Positions 50,401 through 57,712 of a stretch of DNA of 64,000 bases are shown in pieces. Numbering within the stretch: the first letter of the stretch is position 1; the number at the start of each line of letters is the position of its first letter. Under the pieces are notes generated by a model. It saw only the letters and a list, made by a program, of their open reading frames with translations. It was not told the DNA's origin and did no database searches. The stretch is from Stomoxys calcitrans (taxonomy: Eukaryota; Arthropoda; Insecta; Diptera; Muscidae), in contig NC_081556.1 in assembly GCF_963082655.1 (NCBI RefSeq), forward strand, positions 149,684,001 to 149,748,000, read 5' to 3'. The position numbers were made by a program, and so were the translations under genes.

Positions 50401-53400
50401 CATGAGTCATCCAAAACGCAAAAGACATTTGGCTTATACTATAAGTTTATAATACATTGCCGCAATTGTTATTTTTTCAACATAGATGGCGGGTAAATGG
50501 AAACCGGTAGACAGCCTATCATCATAGAAAACATTTATATAAAAGAAATCAGTCAAAGAAAACTATTTAAAATCAACATTAAGTTCTGTGAACACCGGTG
50601 TAAAACTAAATTTTCTATCAATGCAAAGTCCAATATTGGGCTAGTTTGAATGAATGAATAAATGACTTGATTAAAAGTTACTTTTTAATCTTATAGATAA
50701 TTGAGGAAACAACAACAGCAACTGCGCGGATCAACGTGCACTTTAATTATTACTAGGGCGTCATAGTTAGAAAACGCATGATTTCACAGTGTTGCAGTAT
50801 AATTAACACTGAAAGAGATTAAAATCTAAAGTCTGTAAGATGATGGAGGAAAAAGTCCACTTAACAGAGGAAATTGTGGAAAATCTTCCTTAATATGTAT
50901 ATGAAAGAAAAGTATGATTTGTGGATCACAGATCTGATGGATGAAAATCTACTTCTGACCATCCTGAGAAATGGTTGTTGTTGTTGTAACCACATTTTCA
51001 TGTGGAGGTGGCGATCCTCGTCAAGCTTCTGTAGATAAGCAAGCTCGTTCCGGTCCAAAGGACCGATCGCCGTGGGAACAGGGTGGCCATTGGTTATTAA
51101 AATGCGCTTGTCATATGGAGCATCGTAGGCACTCAGTATTTTTGCAAGAGCCGGTGCCACCGGAGAATCTCTGCTCGATTCCGCTGATTGTCCGCGACTG
51201 CAGTTACAGCTACTCCAGATGGAGCATTCCACTATCCGCAATCCGTAGACGCGCCCGGTAGCTCGCAGCTGAGCTTCTCGGGACAGCAATAAACTTCACA
51301 CAGAGCGGACCTCAATGTTCCAGCTTGTGTGGTGCTCACACCTATCTCGTCCCGGGAAATGGTGCCTACTATAGGCAATGTGTATTTAAATTCAAGAAAA
51401 TTTTACGTCGAACGAATATGATGGGAAAACAACATGTTGAGAAATGTTCTTCATATACAAAATTTCTTCAAATGTTCTTCATATACAAATCGGTCAAAAA
51501 ATGAGGCGTCTAAGGACTTTAGAAGTCCAATTGAAAGACCACATCTGAACTGATTTAGCCATTTTTGAAAACCCCAAAGACATACATAAACACGAGGGTT
51601 GTTGTATAAGTTTATAGGCAACACAAAGTGTTGTCAGGTGTAATCTGAAGTTTCCAATTGAAAATTTTCTAGCATGGTCGCCTGTTTCTTCGACAAAACT
51701 GGTCATGTAGCGACTATTCCACTTGAGGACGGTCAATTCTGAGTGCTACATCACAATCTTGTGAGAAATTCAAAAAACGATCAAGAGAAGACGAATCATT
51801 GTTCGCCAAGAGAATGCAAGCTCTCACACATCGGCTCAAACCAGCGCCTTTTTGACCATCCAAAACGTCAAAATGATGGGTCATCCGCCGTACAGCGCTG
51901 ACTTGGCACCCAATGACTTCTTATTATTTCCACACAATTCAATACAAATACGTAGTCAATGATCTCCCTCGCTGTTGAAGCGTTCAATTGCTTGTTCTGA
52001 AGGTGTCTCAATCGGAGGTAAAAAAGTGTATCGACAATTGGTTCGAGCGCATGCAAAAGTGTATAAGTCATGCATGCAGGATAACAAAATACATTTTCAC
52101 GATTAGGCCAGAAATTTATATAGCAGCACCCCTAAGAAGTATTTATGTATCATTTATGTGGATATCTTTAACCCTTTTATCGATATTATTTCGGCAGACG
52201 GATTTAAAATGTCATCATAATCCAGAATGGCATCGCTTATCTATATATGGATGCCCAGCATGGAATAACTATAAGCATCAAACAGGTTGGAATTTTGACC
52301 TCCGACCTTTATGGTATTCATCGTTCCTGGGTTGCGGATATTGGAATGCTCCCTAGAAATACATGGGTAACTGCAATTGTAGTCGCGGCAAATCAACGGG
52401 TGGCACCGGCTCTTCATTAAATTCTGAGTACATATGATACTCGATAAAACAAGGCGAGTGGCGTTCGATCCTATGGACCTGAAAGACTTTGTCCACCGAC
52501 AGGAGTTTGACGAGGAACACTACGTTCAGATGCAAATATTTTCATTTCATTTTATTCAGATAATGCAAATTGAAGCCACACAGTGGCCAATCTAGACAAA
52601 TTACAAAGAACTACTATTGACAGTTCTATAAAGGAATTATGTCAAATAAACCTATTAAAAATCTACATTAACAACAACGAGGTATCCCGTGGTTTTACAA
52701 ATGCCATTTTTTTCCACTAAGGAACAGGGGCAAACTTCTCACATATTAATGAGTGCAGTCCGATTCAAGTTTAAGCTCAGTGATAAGGGGCCTCCTTTTT
52801 ATAGCCGAGTTCGCAAATGTTGCCAGCATTAGGAGAGGAAAACCTCCGCTGAAATTTTTTCTGATGGTCTCGCCAGGATTCGAACCCAGGCGTTCAGCTT
52901 CATAGGTGGGAATGCTAACCTCTGCGCCACGGTGGCTTCCCGTGGTTTTACCAAGGGAATAACTACATCCAATGGTGGTGGTTATAAAAAAACATGGAAA
53001 AAAGTACGCTGGGTAAAATTTTTTTCAGAACAATTTAAATACAAAAACGTTTTCTCCTCATTTTAGGATACCTCGGTGCTTCACCTAGACCGAGCCCCAA
53101 AAACTTTTACGACTTTGCTATAAACTGTAGTTAAGTCTAGACCGATCCATGCTGTTCTGGGCAAATATATTGCCCTATTTAGCATGTCTCTTTATTTTTG
53201 CCGAATTCAAAGCTCGACCTCAAATAACTTCTCCTTCGATGGAGGGCCATACGTGGGTCAGGGAGGGCCATGCGTTCAGCGTCACAGGAGAACATGCAAA
53301 ACTCCGTGCCACTGTAGCCTCCAAGTTAGAAAGAAGACCCAAAATGCATTATGTCAACTCTATACCCATTGCCTGGTGCAACCTGTGGTCATCAATGGTT

Positions 53401-56400
53401 AAGTTTTCTCCAATTGAGTCGCTTTGTCCTTTTTGAACTAAGCCAGAATATCTACAAATATTTAATTCAACTGTAATGTTAGCCTTAACTCAACTAAAAT
53501 GAAAACCATAATTGAAGTTAAATACCGGATTTATAGGCAAATAGATTTAAGTAAATAATCCCATAATGGGGTGGATACACCCTTCAATGATTGTTTGAAC
53601 TGATGTATAACAAACTTGTTGTGCCGTTTTCTACTCTACGCAAACTCATGAACCGAAGTGTGTATTTACGAGGTATTGGGGGTTTCTTCTCAAGTTTTTA
53701 AATCTTCTAATTTTTGAAAGACAATAAAAAAACCAAATAAAAAACCATAATTCATTGGCATTTAAAATAAGAAATAAGTGGGGGCGATTAAAGGATCCAT
53801 TGACATTCTTACCCAAAACAAATTTGCTAAATAATCCTACGGCAAATATTGCTAGTTGACTACATATATACCAAACTCCTGTGGGATTTTTTAAGCGTTC
53901 GAATATCCAGTCAATTTTATAGGGTATGTGGACCGGTGTGGATGGTGGTGGTTGTGGTTGTGTTGAAGATGCTGGTGATGTTGATGTTGTAGACATTGGT
54001 GCTGTCCCTGTTGTCACTGACATTTGTTGCTGTGTATGTTTGTGATGCATTTGTTGCTGTTGTTGATATGAATCCTTAGCATATGATGAATAAACGGATT
54101 GCGGTGTTGTTGCTGACGAGGATAACGAGGATTCTGCGGCGGCAGCATTCATTTGTGATTTTATTTGATTATTTCTTTGTTGTAATTGTTGGTGTTGTTC
54201 CACAGGGATATGTGAAGTTTGGCTATGCTTTTGTTGGACGCGGAGCTGAGAGGAAGCGTACAAGGTAGTTAAGCGATTAGGATTTTAAAAACAGATTTTT
54301 GTTTGTTCTATTTTTTTATTAGAAAAAACAAAGATTTTATATAAATTTAAAATTTTTTTGTAGCTTTCAAATGTTTTTTCATTATTTTTTTTTCACTTTC
54401 TTTGTTATTTGCACAAGTGTTTCCTTTTCGTTAATTATTATTTCGCATCAAGTGGATTTGGCTTAAACAGAGGATACTTATTTTGCGAGAGTTCGAGTTC
54501 TTTACTCTTTCTTGGTCGTTTTGAATTTGCAATGCATTGTCATCTGTTTATCAAAAACTTGGAACAAAGGATGCCGCGCGACTTGGTTGTTTTCCCAGAG
54601 AGAGTTACCAGAATGAGAGTAGCAAACAACAATGAATGTGGAAAGACCGCCAAAGCACAACCGCACATTATTGTTATGTGAAGTTAAGTGACAGAAAAAA
54701 CCCCACACATGAAATGCACTCAGTAAATGCGCACTTTACACAAACTCAACATTCAACAGCACTCGTTCAAGTATCTCACATTGAGACATCATTTACCAAG
54801 AGAGAATGAGGCATTGTCAACAACAATCTCTCAGAGTATAAGAATTCGCGGAAGGAAGTAAAAAATTTGGTCAATGCTGTTGATTTTCAACTAAACGCAC
54901 ATTTTATTGTGATTCGTAAATATATTTGGCTTTCGTATGCGTGCGTACAAGTTGTTTTTTGTTATGGATTTTCAAAAAGGCCTTTAGGAGGCCAATATAT
55001 CACAGGGCGTTATTACTTCGACACATTTATTTTGTTTATTTATACATATTTATATTTAAAATATAGGGCGGTATAACCGTACGGTGGGATATTACGACAG
55101 CAACTAAAAGCTTGCCACACAAAAATTTTGTGTGGACCACTACTGGTATGGTGGTGTTGCGCTCAAAAACAAAGGAAGTAAATATATTTGTATATAGGTA
55201 CTCGTGAGAGCAAGCAAACTTCTCAACATGCCTTCTCTCAATTGCATGAAAGTCCTCAAGTGTAGGGAAATATGAGTACGAATATAAACGTTTTGTTTTT
55301 ATCCATTCAAATGCAAACTAGTTGAGCGATATGGCCATTGGCGTAGAAATAAAAGTGTTTTTATTTAAGAAAAGTACAAATATAAGAAATTTACATTAAA
55401 ATTTATTTTTTCGGCAAATATCCCGTAAATATATATGTAAACGGAAAAAGATTTCCCAAAAAAAAAAACAGATCTTTAAAATGGGTCACCAAAAACACGA
55501 ATCTATTTAGTTAGACGTACATGTAGAATGTCCGAGACATTATGCGACTCATACATAAGGTCTACGGGAATACCTATGTGGTATCCAAATTGGAAAAAAA
55601 AAACCCCAAACCGACATGACCATCGATCAGAAAAATAGGTGTCATAAAAAAATTTATTTGACTAAATGCCTCACCCATAATCGGACATGTTGGCCGAAAA
55701 AAAAAATTGCGGCAAATATCTGTGGTGCCATCCAAAAATCACACAAGCGCACATAGGTACATGGGAGGAATCTCTAAATCGGAAACGGTTTCTATGAAAC
55801 TCGCTAGTAATGCCAAGAGTTATAAGAGAATCCATCATGGCGATGTCAGTGCAAATCGGACAATCCCATGGCAGCCGGTTGTACGTACCGGATTGACCCA
55901 ATGGATTCCTTCATTGGCAAGGGATGCCGCCTCAGTGTTTAACGCACTGCTACAACAACAAAAACAGTGCACGTACCGTATTAGCCCAATGAAGTGCATA
56001 TTTGGCAAGGGCTGCCGCTTTAGTGTACAACACACAGCTACAACAAAAACAACATTATGAACCCAATTCTTCCATAAAGGAAGTTCCAATTGCTTTTTAC
56101 ATCTGTGCCATCTTAACTTTGATTACAAATTAACACGGACAAACAGAATGACGGAGACAAAGGGATGGATCGAATTAGAGTCGATGGGTATACTTATCAA
56201 TAGATGCGTATACTTATCTATCTCCCTACCTCCTGGGTGCTATAAACAAAAGCTAATAGATATTTGCCCACGAACATTCCATTGAGTAAGAGGGAGCAAA
56301 CTTCGCACACATCAAAAAGTGCTTTCTCATTTAAATTTAAGCTCTATGATTGCGGACCTCTTTTTTCCGCAAGATATGCCGCAGGGCGACACCTCAGTGG

Positions 56401-57124
56401 GGAGAAGTCGTTGCATGTATTACGAGCATGGTATTGTACCTTACAAATGTTGCCAGTATTATGATAGGATAACCACCACTGAAATTTTTTCTGATGTTAT
56501 CGCCTGGATCCAAATTGCATATCATGGCTTTGAGGTAAATACTTGTTATATACTTAAACCGAGTAGGAGTATACTTCCTCCCAAAAGTCCAACGAGCGGT
56601 CATTAGACCGACAATATGGAAAGATATTTGGAAACAGAAACAAAATAAACATCGGTCTCCATTACGAAATAATGATGATCCAATTAAATATTTAATTGGA
56701 ACTGCTTCAATTCGAGGTCATTGAAAAAAATTAGGTTTGACCCCTAAAAAAATCTGTTTCTACGCCAATGCTATACACAACAGAAAACATACAAACATCA
56801 TTAGACGTTCAATAACATGTTCATATACGTTAGTAAGTATAAATTAAAACAGAGTTAAGCTAACGAAACTAACGTAAAAAAAAAAGAAAAACAATTTGAT
56901 TTTTTTTTTTGGAAATCCTAATTGGCTCAAAGTCTCTTCCTCTAGCACATTTTAAAATGAAGAAAAACGTGGCAAGTAATAAATAAAGCAAAACCCTATA
57001 TAACTACAAACATAACAACACTTACCGCCGGTGCGACATATCGCAAAAACACGCCAACATTTTGTCCACTGACCACATGATATCGATTAATATTTTTGGT
57101 ATATCTGCAGCAAAGACTTAACAT
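29413..57124 (-). CDS. Tafazzin, cardiolipin transacylase (gene level)
   Basis: Six minus-strand exons join in phase: 57124-57026, 54245-53813, 30273-30145, 30078-29971, 29906-29518 and 29457-29413, giving 400 residues from ATG to TAA. Tafazzin remodels cardiolipin acyl chains in mitochondrial membranes. Residues 1-33 (MLSLCCRYTKNINRYH...) are basic, Cys/Arg-bearing and free of acids, as in a mitochondrial targeting sequence. Residues 34-140 are Q/S/T-rich. The core begins with PYKIDWIFERLKNP and a hydrophobic segment. The acyltransferase HX4D is in VSNHHSCFDDPGLWG (H210, D215), followed by RWSMAAHDICFTN, VFPEGKVNM, MWHEGMDEVLPNVEPY and the C-terminal LETEALHKKRD, all matching Drosophila tafazzin. 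The core is about 260 residues, the usual length. Intron 2 (30274-53812) is 23.5 kb of repeats. Mos lies tail to tail. Confidence 0.92.
29518..29906 (-). CDS. Tafazzin exon 5
   Basis: 389 bases from acceptor ggggtttcag to donor CAT|gtgagt. It holds KCIPVVRGIGVYQDAINLC, the FPEGKVNM motif and GMDEVLPNVEPY, and ends IQDVFH in phase 0. Confidence 0.95.
29971..30078 (-). CDS. Tafazzin exon 4
   Basis: 108 bases from acceptor tgttttcag to donor G|gtaggt, reading VLPVRYVCNTFKIRWSMAAH then DICFTNKYHSWFFMF. A 64-base intron follows it. Confidence 0.95.
30145..30273 (-). CDS. Tafazzin exon 3, HX4D motif
   Basis: 129 bases from acceptor ttttatttccag to donor G|gtttgt, reading FMNKTRVYNKERLIEA and the catalytic VSNHHSCFDDPGLWG. 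The in-frame ATG at 30268 is internal and matches the LNKPRVY/LNKTRVY segment of other tafazzins. Confidence 0.95.
30360..31195. repeat. Type B repeat block in tafazzin intron 2
   Basis: The head gttaagttcgggcgggcgga is followed by about five units with tatatggcagctatatcca, gatgtcgaagggc and aactcactgtccc-like words. The tail is agactgtagcgtgatttcaa. Confidence 0.8.
31320..31436. repeat. Direct repeat, left copy
   Basis: The text from atgtagagcaccttaat through ggcgtatcagaaatcgcgat, ccaccatgccagtcaaagtg and ttttgaaaacagctcacact recurs at 32322-32438 with a few changes. The two copies are about 1 kb apart. Confidence 0.75.
31437..31925. mobile_element. CAGGATTCACT-family MITE carrying a hAT-like MITE
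   Basis: The host MITE runs from CTTAATTTACTGAATAAG to ATTAGTGAATCCTG and is flanked by cacttgccc (31428-31436) and cacttgcct (31926-31934), 8 of 9 identical. It is interrupted by the hAT-like MITE at 31452-31707. Confidence 0.82.
31452..31707. mobile_element. hAT-like MITE copy 6 (nested)
   Basis: 256 bases with ends CAAGATATATTTATTTACAGG and ACCTGGTAATTATGTCATG. The flanks gtttaagc and ggttaagc match at 7 of 8. It is inserted in the CAGGATTCACT-family copy. Confidence 0.85.
32322..32438. repeat. Direct repeat, right copy
   Basis: Partner of 31320-31436. It continues with cacttgcctaacttttataa, which also follows the nested MITE at 31926. The left copy is therefore the one into which the MITE inserted. 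Confidence 0.75.
32583..34304 (-). mobile_element. Degraded non-LTR retrotransposon
   Basis: Minus-strand pieces in the expected order for a LINE ORF2: an endonuclease-like segment (NDRSDKRGGVVALLISKKLK, near 33850-33960), then the linker NWRTYCKLRNRPRRVKIRIK (33218-32940), then a pre-RT segment with TPDELFDALMSVKFHWEIGM (32933-32583). Frames are broken between them. The 5' portion (34010-34300) shares text with fragments at 50.9-51.35 and 52.2-52.5 kb. SINE-tail text (32611-32690) overlaps its 3' side, and the polymerase domain is missing. Confidence 0.75.
34309..34539. mobile_element. Mariner-derived MITE copy 5
   Basis: About 231 bases starting tgggttgcccaaaaagtaat and ending ccgcaattactttttggg. 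The last bases of the right terminal repeat are lost. Confidence 0.82.
34540..35310. repeat. Spacer with an internal direct repeat
   Basis: Two copies of an approximately 85-base segment (taggtgtaaaccaataggac, caggagtggtcacttcgaaa, tgatcattaatcatcctagc) lie at about 35027-35118 and 35205-35302. The rest is unrecognised. Confidence 0.6.
35311..36165. other. Intron sequence, nothing recognised
   Basis: AT-rich, without a recognised repeat family. The open frame at 35346-35546 has no recognisable features. Confidence 0.4.
36171..37358. mobile_element. Chimeric element X, long copy with jockey-type RT fragment
   Basis: The arms resemble each other as loose inverted repeats (ctgtgttcgggaactcaaaa at left; inverse of tttttactggaaaagtacgc at right). 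The middle encodes, on the minus strand with broken frames, a jockey-type reverse transcriptase piece: PDRISILMLKNLDLPGVDYL, TTVLSLSEH, SLIPLLKPEKDTSKGESYRP and IS. A short LINE 3'-like word (ggctgccatgggattgcacg) also occurs near 37015. The element at 26912-27698 is a shorter relative. Confidence 0.72.
37620..38320 (-). pseudogene. IS630-type transposase relic with internal duplication
   Basis: The minus-strand frame (38224-37817) reads FRECGSLAKPRNGLQRTIKT then PEKIERIRQLVLRSPR and HKYYPYKLAVVQELTNQ. This is the N-terminal DNA-binding region of a family common in insect genomes. A segment of about 150 bases is tandemly duplicated (37727-37872 and 37877-38015), so PYKLAVVQEL-type text occurs twice. 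The catalytic region is absent. Confidence 0.65.
38458..38800 (+). mobile_element. tRNA-derived SINE copy
   Basis: The head has an A box (ggtagcgcagtggttagcat) and a B-box-like ggttggaatcc. The body follows with acaacggtggttatcccctc, acatttgtgaggaactatgc, gcggcacgtcactcggactc and ctataaaaaggaggcccctt. The tail is agaagtttgcccctgttcct. Related copies lie at 42.37, 52.7 and 56.26 kb. Confidence 0.85.
38882..39027. mobile_element. hAT-like MITE copy 7 (deleted interior)
   Basis: 146 bases with ends CAAGATATATTCATTT and GGCAATTATGTCATG. The exact 8-bp duplication ggggcagt is at 38874-38881 and 39028-39035. Confidence 0.9.
39036..41028. other. Intron sequence, mostly unrecognised
   Basis: AT-rich, with a (gt)n run at about 40494-40508 and short type A words near 40080-40110. 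The open frame at 40469-40711 is unsupported. Confidence 0.4.
41029..42095. repeat. Type A repeat block
   Basis: The head cgctaagttcggccgggccg then aatcttatac begins the block. Six units follow at about 160-base spacing with cgatttgaaccatactcaac, acagttgttggaagtcataa and gcgccttctacaggctcaag words. Confidence 0.85.
42101..42345 (+). mobile_element. LINE 3'-end fragments
   Basis: cccatggcagccggttgtag at 42101 and cccatggcagccggttatac near 42290 flank an insertion of about 180 bases. The right fragment continues gtaccggattgacccaatgg, as at 55862, and runs directly into the SINE. Confidence 0.65.
42346..42655 (+). mobile_element. SINE copy fused to a LINE end
   Basis: The B box gcctgggttcgaatcctggc is intact and the A-box region is replaced by LINE-end text (aaggactgctgcctcagtgt). 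The body and tail match the copy at 38458 (gcggcacgccgttcggactc, ctataaaatggaggcccctt, agaagtttgcgtctgttcct). Confidence 0.82.
42700..43020. repeat. AT-only low-complexity region
   Basis: Dense alternation of aattaaaaaattaatt-like words with local palindromic character. There is no coding potential. Confidence 0.7.
43225..43558. repeat. Type B block, left part (interrupted)
   Basis: The head gttaagttcggtcgggccga is followed by two units, ending gcgaaatcagatta. The unit resumes at 44166 after the foldback element. Confidence 0.8.
43559..44165. mobile_element. Foldback element with 194-bp arms (IS630-type)
   Basis: 607 bases flanked by TA on both sides. The arms 43559-43752 and 43972-44165 are inverse copies with no mismatch that I could find. 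Each arm carries the start of a transposase frame (MNRLTNEQRLQIIEFYYQNQ then CSVRNVF). The 219-base centre encodes on the minus strand the catalytic segment FSDEAHFWLNGYVNKQNCRI then WSEEQPEAVQEL. No complete transposase remains. It is inserted in a type B repeat. Confidence 0.93.
43753..43971 (-). pseudogene. IS630-type transposase core fragment
   Basis: The minus-strand frame reads SDEAHFWLNGYVNKQNCRIW, then the conserved TVWCGLYAGGIIGPYFF segment. It is joined to the arms by deletions: a stop codon follows the N-terminal piece, and everything after ...RNVTVNE is lost. Confidence 0.85.
44166..45245. repeat. Type B block, right part
   Basis: Five units with cgagagatcggtctatatgg, caaatctggaccgatctgg and aactcactgtccc words. 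The tail is agacagacggacggacatgg, then atatatatactttatagg and catccttcggtggtgggta. Open frames here are repeat-derived. Confidence 0.85.
45250..46245. other. Spacer with one type B tail fragment
   Basis: A type B tail (caccataggatagggggtat to ctacagcctccaaaaattga) lies at about 45705-45900, inverted in order relative to the neighbouring block ends. The rest is AT-rich and unrecognised. Confidence 0.5.
46246..47230. repeat. Type B-like repeat block
   Basis: Four or more units with tgccatatagaccgatct, ttcactgaaat and acagtgagttggtctaggcc. An exact-looking duplication of about 190 bases is present (46570-46760 against 46800-46990). It ends catggtggtgggtattcaaa then gttcggtatggccgaacttt. Confidence 0.8.
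47231..47765. other. Intron sequence, nothing recognised
   Basis: AT-rich, without a recognised family. Open frames are short and unsupported. Confidence 0.4.
47766..48680. repeat. Variant tandem repeat block (type A')
   Basis: Four units of about 160 bases: tatatatgggagctatatct, aaatctgagccgattttgat, cgtgctaaatttggtaaaga and tcggaccaaaatagtg. The block starts with aaataccctacaccaccgag and ends with the inverse-like accacagtggtggtgtaggg, so its borders are palindromic. A related, decayed copy spans 55.49-56.25 kb. Confidence 0.75.
48681..48954. other. Spacer sharing text with 16.5 kb
   Basis: The phrase aaagtggttttcatatttta then gtttcgtttgtatcacacga resembles 16519-16570, so an undefined repeat family is present. 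Confidence 0.4.
48955..50300. repeat. Type A repeat block
   Basis: The head taaagtcggccgggccgaat and seven units with cgatttggaccgtacttggc, actacatgcaaaatttca and gggagatcggtttaaatggg. A full tail follows (atatactttatggggtccta; cccccatcctacgatggtgg). Two neighbouring units (49500-49640 and 49660-49800) are nearly identical, indicating a recent unit duplication. Confidence 0.88.
50301..50860. other. Intron sequence with a hairpin-MITE scrap
   Basis: Near 50570 the phrase atcaacattaagttctgtga resembles one arm of the hairpin MITE at 14334. Nothing else is recognised. Confidence 0.4.
50861..51362 (-). mobile_element. LINE 5'-region fragment
   Basis: The minus-strand text reads RNELAYLQKLDEDRHLHM, close to RNELAHLQQLDENFCRND of the element at 32.6-34.3 kb. 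The nucleotide text gaacgagcttgcttatctac is also shared. It ends at cgatagatggtgtga-like sequence near 51340. Confidence 0.6.
51590..52085 (+). pseudogene. Mariner transposase relic
   Basis: Translated pieces in changing frames: MVACFFDKTGHVATIPLEDG, then SHTSAQTSAFLTIQNVKMMG, HPPYSADLAPNDF and finally KVSQSE(V)KKCIDNWFERM then QKCISHA. This is a mariner subfamily different from the 8.3-kb element. Frameshifts and stops separate the parts, and terminal repeats are not seen. Confidence 0.72.
52150..52550 (+). mobile_element. Second LINE 5'-region fragment
   Basis: Shares atgcccagcatggaataact, ataagcatcaaacaggttgg and aattttgacctccgaccttt words with the 5' side of the LINE fragments at 34.2 and 51.3 kb, in opposite orientation. 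Confidence 0.5.
52695..52945 (-). mobile_element. SINE copy, inverted
   Basis: Complete head and tail in reverse: tgccaccgtggcgcagaggttagca-type A box (read on the minus strand from 52937) and B box cctgggttcgaatcctggcg. The body lacks the approximately 50-base gcggcac segment of the other copies. Confidence 0.85.
52946..53812 (-). other. Start of tafazzin intron 2 (minus strand)
   Basis: No repeat family is identified in most of this stretch. The open frame over 53149-53436 (plus strand) has SINE-like words (gggagggccatgcgttcagc) but no gene evidence. Confidence 0.4.
53813..54245 (-). CDS. Tafazzin exon 2, Q-rich region and membrane segment
   Basis: 433 bases from acceptor gcttcctctcag to donor G|gtaaga. 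It starts LRVQQKHSQT, contains poly-Gln runs, then PVHIPYKIDWIFERLKNPTG and the hydrophobic YICSQLAIFAVGLFSKFVL. It joins exon 3 in phase 1. No ATG stands at the conserved PYKID start used by the short fly isoform as I recall it. Confidence 0.9.
55862..56058 (+). mobile_element. LINE 3' end copy
   Basis: cccatggcagccggttgtac, then gtaccggattgacccaatgg and aagggatgccgcctcagtgt, ending in a ctacaacaacaaaaaca tail and a second partial copy with the same kind of tail. It matches 42290-42365. Confidence 0.65.
56262..56520 (-). mobile_element. Degraded SINE copy, inverted
   Basis: Reverse-order SINE words: cacgaacattccattgagta, gagcaaacttcgcacacatc, acaaatgttgccagtattat and ccactgaaattttttctgat. 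The head is mostly lost. Confidence 0.6.
57026..57124 (-). CDS. Tafazzin exon 1, mitochondrial targeting peptide
   Basis: 99 bases from ATG (57124) to donor GCG|gtaagt, in phase 0 with exon 2. It reads MLSLCCRYTKNINRYHVVSG then QNVGVFLRYVAPA: no acidic residue, several Arg/Lys, and hydrophobic stretches typical of a cleavable presequence. The start is inferred from this and from the phase match. Transcript support is lacking. Confidence 0.78.
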
Positions 57125-57480
57125 GATTGATTACAACTTCCTCCTTGGCAATGATATTCCACGCTAGATAATTGACAAATTTGATTGTGTTATAAGGTAC
57201 TCCCAGATCCAGATGTGTTTGTTTCTTGCAGTTTTTTGTTGATTACTTTCACGAAATCATTGAGCAAATGGGGTAAATCTAAAACAACACACCACAACTG
57301 GTTCACTGGGTCGGTTTTCTAAGATTTCTTTCACTTTTCTAAACAGGGCGCATGTCTGTAAAATGCAAAATATAAGTGTAAGGGCAATTTTTGATGTTGT
57401 TATAAGCTACTGATGAAGCATGGTAGGTCAAACAAAAACATATTTAATGGAATGTAAACAGCTGATAGTGAAAGAGTTAA
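57125..57480. promoter_or_regulatory. Probable shared promoter of tafazzin and the JmjC gene
   Basis: Between tafazzin exon 1 and a plus-strand donor (gaaatag|gtaaga at 57539) there is no repeat family. Tafazzin 5' UTR would occupy the left part. The head-to-head arrangement suggests a compact bidirectional promoter, but no transcription start can be read from sequence. Confidence 0.35.
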
Positions 57481-57712
57481 AGTGGATTTGAATTTTTGGG
57501 CAAGATGGCAAAGCAAATATCAATGTACACGTGAAATAGGTAAGAGAATATTATAATATTGATATTTTAAACGAAGCCACAACATTTTTACCTGTTCCAA
57601 AGAAATATTTTATAAACTATCGATTTAAACAAAATTGCAGCAAATTCTGTCCGTCGGTTGATTTCAATTCTTCTTCTTCTTCTTACTTGTCACATCTATT
57701 ATTTCAAGGCTT

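Larger units (their letters stand above)
54246..57025 (-). other. Tafazzin intron 1
   Basis: 2.8 kb. It holds a decayed A'-type block (55490-56250) with a LINE 3' end inserted at 55862-56058, and a decayed inverted SINE (56262-56520). A short palindrome (ccacacaaaa/attttgtgtgg) lies near 55115. No exon is recognised. Confidence 0.5.

Noticed and set aside
53149..53436. 95-codon plus-strand frame near tafazzin exon 2
   Set aside because: Contains SINE-like words and has no homology that I recognise.
57490..57539. ATG with a short frame before donor gtaaga (MAKQISMYT)
   Set aside because: The frame stops before the donor, and no phase gives a continuous reading into the exon at 60583. At best it is untranslated leader.
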